Origin: Tanypteryx hageni
Lineage: Eukaryota; Arthropoda; Insecta; Odonata; Petaluridae
Length of the DNA: 64,000 nt
Reading direction: 5' to 3'
Assembly: GCA_028673005.1 (NCBI GenBank)
Contig: CM054113.1
Coordinates: forward strand, 36,398,117-36,462,116
The notes below the pieces were generated by a model, which did not search any database, was not told where the DNA came from, and saw only the letters and a program-made list of their open reading frames with translations. The position numbers and the translations under genes were made by a program. The stretch's first letter is position 1; every line of letters starts with the position of its first letter. Shown piece by piece: positions 62,073-64,000 of the stretch.

Positions 62073-62317
62073 CTTTGTTTGTATATCCATAATTTATGCT
62101 TTCAAATTTGTGAAATAAAATCATTTTAAATTATGACTACATTTTTTAAATCCTTAAAAATGTCTACCAATCGTTAATATACCACTTATATGCTTATAAA
62201 TGTAGAAATACATCTATAAGAAAAAGTTAGCTTTTCTTTATGGGTGGGACTTGGATATCTTGAGAAGGTGATAGGTGGAGCTCAAGAGGCAAAAGTTTGA
62301 GAACCACTGTTCTAGAC

Positions 62318-62904
62318 GATGAAGGCACTGTCTTATTATTCGATTGAAGTATGTTATGCGATGGAGGATCTGTCAGAATAGTCCTGAATTAGAACAAAGC
62401 TGGGCACTAAAGAGGACTGCGTTACAAGTCCCAAATTGCTACTCTGAGATGCCTCGTGTCAGAATAAAGAGAGCAACGGAAGTCCATCCTTGAGGCTCTT
62501 CACTTTCTCATGTACATTGCCTATAGAGAAAGTACTGTGTCGCGAAAAAATTCGACTTAGAGGTTTTGACGGAAATATATACGTTTTAGGTGTCCTTGAG
62601 TCCAAAAAAGTAATTTTCGTATTTGAGATTTTTGTACATAATACTATTTTTATAAATGCAATAATTCATTTATATACGAACAATTTATTTTGATATAATT
62701 TTTACATAGTAGTTCACGATCCCTCAAAGATTTTTTTATTCGGCTCCTACAGCTGGACTACACTCACATTTTTTACAATAATGTTCTTTTGCGGGCAAAA
62801 ATGATCAACCGCCGCTGCTGTAACTCAATAACTTAACACAAATTGAAATCCACGAGTATAAGTTTGTCTCCATAATAAAGGAAAGCACATGTGTCTAGAG
62901 AAAA
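62318..62904. other. Spacer, nothing recognised
   Basis: A phrase near 62560 (GGTTTTGACGGAAATATATACGTTTTAGGTG) weakly recalls the left edge of the repeat at 12280-12310. No element limits. Confidence 0.35.
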
Positions 62905-62910
62905 CTATTG

Positions 62911-63870
62911 TAAAACTCCTCAAAGGCGGAAACTCAAGGGACCAATCATTTTTTCCGCCTTTCACAAGTTTTCCGCTATTCACAAGTTACCTTTCTATGG
63001 AAATAGTTTAAGATTGAAGTACAATATTTTTTGGTTACCGTGGTCTTTGTTAATACATGCCTAAAATCAGACTTACATATTTCTGTATTTTAATGTACGT
63101 ACTTGCATACATAATGCACGTTTTTTAGTAATCATACCAGTAAATATTTTATGGTTTTATGGCCTGTAACAAATAAGTAAAACAAATTTTAAAAAAATAA
63201 ATAAATAAATGGTTTAATGCTTAATGAAATCATTAATGGTACGTTGCTTGGATTTTTTCTTGCAATGGAAACGTATGAGCATTAATTTGTTGGACATAGT
63301 AATTTATTTTCCGATATCCATACGAAGAATCAATCGCTTTTGAAAAAATGAGTCAAAGAAGCATATTTTATCCAGATTAATGAATTAACTTGGCCAACAC
63401 ATTGTAGGTACATAAGAAGCACGGTCGTAGAATGTAATCACAATCGGCAAAATAACTGTCATTTTTGTAATTTTTAAATGTAAAAGGAAAAGATATTATA
63501 AAAGGAATACGAATGTCAAATTCTTATATGAATATTAAAGCAGTTAAATTTGAGACCTACTATTTCCGTCAAGGATAGAATTAGACACTAGTGAGTGACA
63601 CGGGTAAAAATTAATATTATTGGCAAACTTTACTCATGTTTCATTTTATATGATAATATGGATACCACCAAGTGTCGAACTCCTATTTTCTACTTCCGCC
63701 TTTCACTAGTTTAAAATATATATATACATAAAATATTCTAATTAAAATCATAAATGATTTTCCGTCCGCGTCTCACAAGTTTCCGCCTTAGTGAGTTCAA
63801 AATATATGAAAAATCGGTTCAGGAGAACTTTTTTCCGGTATTCGCAGTTTTCAGCCTTTCAGGAGTTTTA
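62911..63870. mobile_element. 960-bp MITE with 6-bp target duplication
   Basis: Ends TAAAACTCCTCAAAGGC and complement TAAAACTCCTGAAAGGC are inverted repeats. CTATTG lies on both sides (62905-62910 and 63871-63876). TTTCCGCCTTTCACAAG-like units recur near both ends (62948, 63700, 63780). No coding potential; superfamily unknown. Confidence 0.85.
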
Positions 63871-64000
63871 CTATTGTTGAAAAAATTTTATCTGCACTTT
63901 TCTTGATATTGCGGCGATTTGACCCGTATCAGATCAATTACGGGTTAAATGAAGTATAATAAAGAAAACTGATAAAATTTACTTGGATTCTGCACCATTG

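Larger units (their letters stand above)
60258..62309 (+). mobile_element. hAT transposon (ZBED/SCAND3-like), 3' end present
   Basis: Carries a damaged transposase. The 3' terminus AAAAGTTTGAGAACCACTG at 62291-62309 is a standard hAT inverted end (complement begins CAGTGGTTCTCAAACT). No matching 5' end found, so the left end is lost or diverged. Confidence 0.85.

Noticed and set aside
1..64000. CRISPR arrays, operons, phage or bacterial systems
   Set aside because: Spliced receptor exons and eukaryotic transposons throughout; no regularly spaced short repeats with unique spacers.

Overview
The window is eukaryotic nuclear DNA, most probably from an arthropod. It is AT-rich, gene-poor and full of transposons, and its only confident host genes are intron-split G-protein-coupled receptors of the invertebrate adenosine receptor (AdoR) type. 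The exact species cannot be read from the sequence. The transposon mix (gypsy, several non-LTR families, Penelope-like elements, Tigger/pogo, hAT, Harbinger-like, tRNA-derived SINEs) fits an insect or other arthropod with a large genome. No rRNA gene, intact tRNA gene, CRISPR array or bacterial gene was seen.

Host genes. Two AdoR paralogues lie head to tail on the + strand. Copy A (14851-22897) shows only its last two coding exons: TM4-TM5 and TM6-TM7 plus a long acidic tail. Its first exons are upstream of the window or lost. Copy B (38733-45039) is complete in four exons whose phases join without a break into about 432 residues. It has all seven membrane segments and the DRY, CWxP and NPxxY motifs. 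Exon boundaries and phases agree between copies, and similarity continues past the stop codons into the 3' flanks, so the pair is a segmental tandem duplication. In B a net 4-base change shifts the tail frame and ends the protein early. About 300 bases of former coding sequence now lie in its 3' UTR. A further duplicated block at 37.0-37.9 and 53.2-53.9 kb brackets B and may mark another unit.

Transposons, left to right. 2.2-2.8 kb holds a 288-bp near-identical tandem duplication. 5.8-7.4 kb holds a repeat built of ~146-bp units that ends in a large palindrome; a reverse-oriented relative lies at 26.75-27.62 kb. 10.4-11.5 kb has hAT-like and SINE fragments. 12.3 and 17.0 kb carry inverted copies flanking exon 3 of A. 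A hAT MITE lies at 13.6 kb, a foldback element at 23.5 kb and a Harbinger-like element at 24.4 kb. An RTE-type LINE relic with an inserted SINE occupies 27.6-30.3 kb. Two pogo/Tigger relics lie at 30.8 and 32.1 kb, MITEs at 34.2 and 36.3 kb, and a Penelope relic around 36 kb. A LINE at 46.3-50.4 kb is split by a Tigger element with a probable intron. A hAT MITE follows at 50.9 kb, a LINE 3' end at 54.6 kb, a decayed gypsy element at 55.4-58.95 kb, a decayed hAT transposase at 60.3-62.3 kb and a 960-bp MITE at 62.9 kb.

How it fits together. The receptors probably signal extracellular adenosine through a G protein. The rest of the window is introns and flanks remodelled by repeated insertion, including nested insertions that give relative ages.
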